Source: Bacteroidota bacterium
GTDB lineage: Bacteria > Bacteroidota > Bacteroidia > Bacteroidales > Dysgonomonadaceae
Direction: 5' to 3'
Length of the DNA stretch: 61,895 nucleotides
Assembly: GCA_023424395.1 (NCBI GenBank)
Contig: JAFADY010000043.1
Coordinates: forward strand, 1-61,895
Positions 61,154 to 61,895 of this stretch are shown one piece after another (the stretch's first letter is position 1; the number at the start of each line of letters is the position of its first letter). A program made the position numbers and the translations under genes. Under the pieces are notes generated by a model. That model was not told the DNA's origin. It was given only the letters and a program-made list of their open reading frames with translations, and made no database searches.

Positions 61154-61895
61154 CCTGAACAGGTAATCGGTGTTCGTCAATCACTCACTTTGTTTCACAA
61201 AACATATTTGCAAGGGTATATAAATGGCTAAAAAAAATCTCCACCCGTTGGGTAGTATTTTTTTCGCCACCCTTGACAAATAACACATCCACGTCCACTC
61301 TTTGCGCTCTGGTAGCTGCTCATAGTGGCGTGGCTGTTTGTTTTGCTCACGCACGCTCGTTCAATCCTCACCCGTGGCTACTCTTGCCCCCTGTAACCCT
61401 ATAAGGTATTCGCTGCGCTCATTCATTTATTAAAAGGGGGCAACCGCCACTGAGAGTTTTGCTCGCCTGCAAGTCGCTCGGGCTAATCGGGCTGTCACGT
61501 TTTTTGCATTGTTTCGTTTCGTTTTCAAATCATAGGTATATTGCCGTGTTCATCCGCTGCACTTCGCTTCGTGCCTCAGCTTCGTTCCACTGCTTCACGC
61601 CGCAACACATTGTATATTTGTGCAAGCGTACTCTTTTCATTCGCTCGTGGCATTCCGCTTCGTCGTGATGCTTTTTCGTACCTCAAAAACAATCACTTCC
61701 TCGCTACATTTCACACGCTCATTCCAATCGCACCCTTGCTTTTGAAAACTCCACTCACGGCAAAAAAGCGCGCCAGCCCTGCCGAAACAGTAAGCATTAG
61801 GCGCGCTCATTCTTCGCGCTTTCTTCTTCTGCCACCCTCGCTCCACTCGCTTACGGCTCGCGCCTGTGTCGTCCCAAAGCCCACTTTCCATTACG
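61154..61895. other. 740-base non-coding region of the element
   Basis: No frame here looks like a gene; the short open frames lack family signal and conflict with each other. The stretch is pyrimidine-rich on the plus strand and richer in G+C than the operon before it. It holds a hairpin (61230-61264) and a 9-bp inverted repeat, TTGCCCCCT (61384-61392) and AGGGGGCAA (61435-61443). A long non-coding region with inverted repeats before the expected mob genes could contain the origin of transfer. That is inference. Confidence 0.45.
61230..61264 (+). terminator. Terminator-like hairpin after the TAC operon
   Basis: ACCC-GTT-GGGT core (61243-61253) flanked by AAAAAAAT (61231-61238) and ATTTTTTT (61257-61264), with an internal loop. 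It begins 77 bases after the toxin stop and has a U run in the right place; the symmetry allows use in both directions. Confidence 0.5.

Larger units (their letters stand above)
47911..61895. mobile_element. Left part of an integrative (probably mobilizable) element
   Basis: Starting after the ugd terminator: tyrosine integrase, unknown 565-aa protein, two Xis/HTH proteins, RepA-like ATPase, primase-like protein, type III restriction-modification genes, a five-gene toxin-antitoxin-chaperone operon and a 740-base non-coding region. All genes run in the same direction. This order (int, xis, ATPase, primase) is that of Bacteroides mobilizable elements of the NBU class as I know them. Mobilization genes and the right end are not in the window. 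No tRNA gene is at the left end, and the attachment core cannot be fixed without the right junction. Confidence 0.75.

Noticed and set aside
61459..61891. Short frames on both strands near the window end
   Set aside because: They overlap each other, show no family signal and have compositions expected of non-coding GC-rich DNA.

Overview
The window looks like a chromosomal segment of a Bacteroidota bacterium, most likely order Bacteroidales. Several features support this: SusC/SusD pairs, type IX secretion C-terminal sorting domains, TTG-N19-TAnnTTTG promoters, split LysO genes, the DUF4271-hemD-rnpA-yidD-TatD cluster, weak Shine-Dalgarno signals, and AT-rich DNA. Genus cannot be set from the sequence alone.

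Region by region. 1-15 kb is mostly housekeeping and metabolism: tyrosine phenol-lyase, beta-carbonic anhydrase, trmD, a large outer-membrane beta-barrel receptor, a two-gene lysine exporter (LysO), two tandem membrane metallophosphoesterases followed by a hicBA toxin-antitoxin module and the remnant of a third phosphoesterase, a frameshifted membrane protein, murF, a C1B peptidase, and a viroplasmin-type RNase H. 15-38 kb is one polysaccharide-utilisation locus (PUL) for alpha-galactosides. It has a divergent AraC regulator, an MFS sugar porter, a DUF5107/TPR protein, two SusCD pairs, a secreted FG-GAP protein, a secreted clan GH-D enzyme with a CBM, a periplasmic GH36 alpha-galactosidase and an aldose 1-epimerase. 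The PUL is more AT-rich than its flanks. 38-48 kb is again core: TatD, yidD, rnpA, hemD, DUF4271, LOG, aroQ, pyk, a wrecked MNT/HEPN toxin-antitoxin locus, O-methyltransferase, rbfA, an FtsX-type permease and ugd.

From about 47.9 kb to the window end lies the left part of an integrative (probably mobilizable) element: tyrosine integrase with a palindromic promoter, an unknown 565-aa protein, two Xis/HTH proteins, a RepA-like ATPase and a primase-like zinc-finger protein. Its cargo is a defence island: a type III restriction-modification system, then a tight five-gene operon of HEPN protein, unknown 155-aa protein, SecB-like chaperone, Panacea (DUF4065) antitoxin and a putative PemK/MazF-like toxin. 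The last three look like a toxin-antitoxin-chaperone (TAC) module with an unusual toxin. This operon is the most interesting item here. The last 740 bases are non-coding and may hold transfer functions; mobilization genes and the right attachment site are not in the window.

Working model: the PUL imports galactosyl oligosaccharides through SusCD, trims them with secreted and periplasmic alpha-galactosidases, mutarotates the galactose and imports it with the MFS porter. No galactokinase is present here, so the rest of galactose catabolism must be elsewhere. In the element, restriction would be a first barrier and the chaperone-dependent toxin module a candidate second, abortive one. All functions are read from motifs and memory of families; no database search was run.
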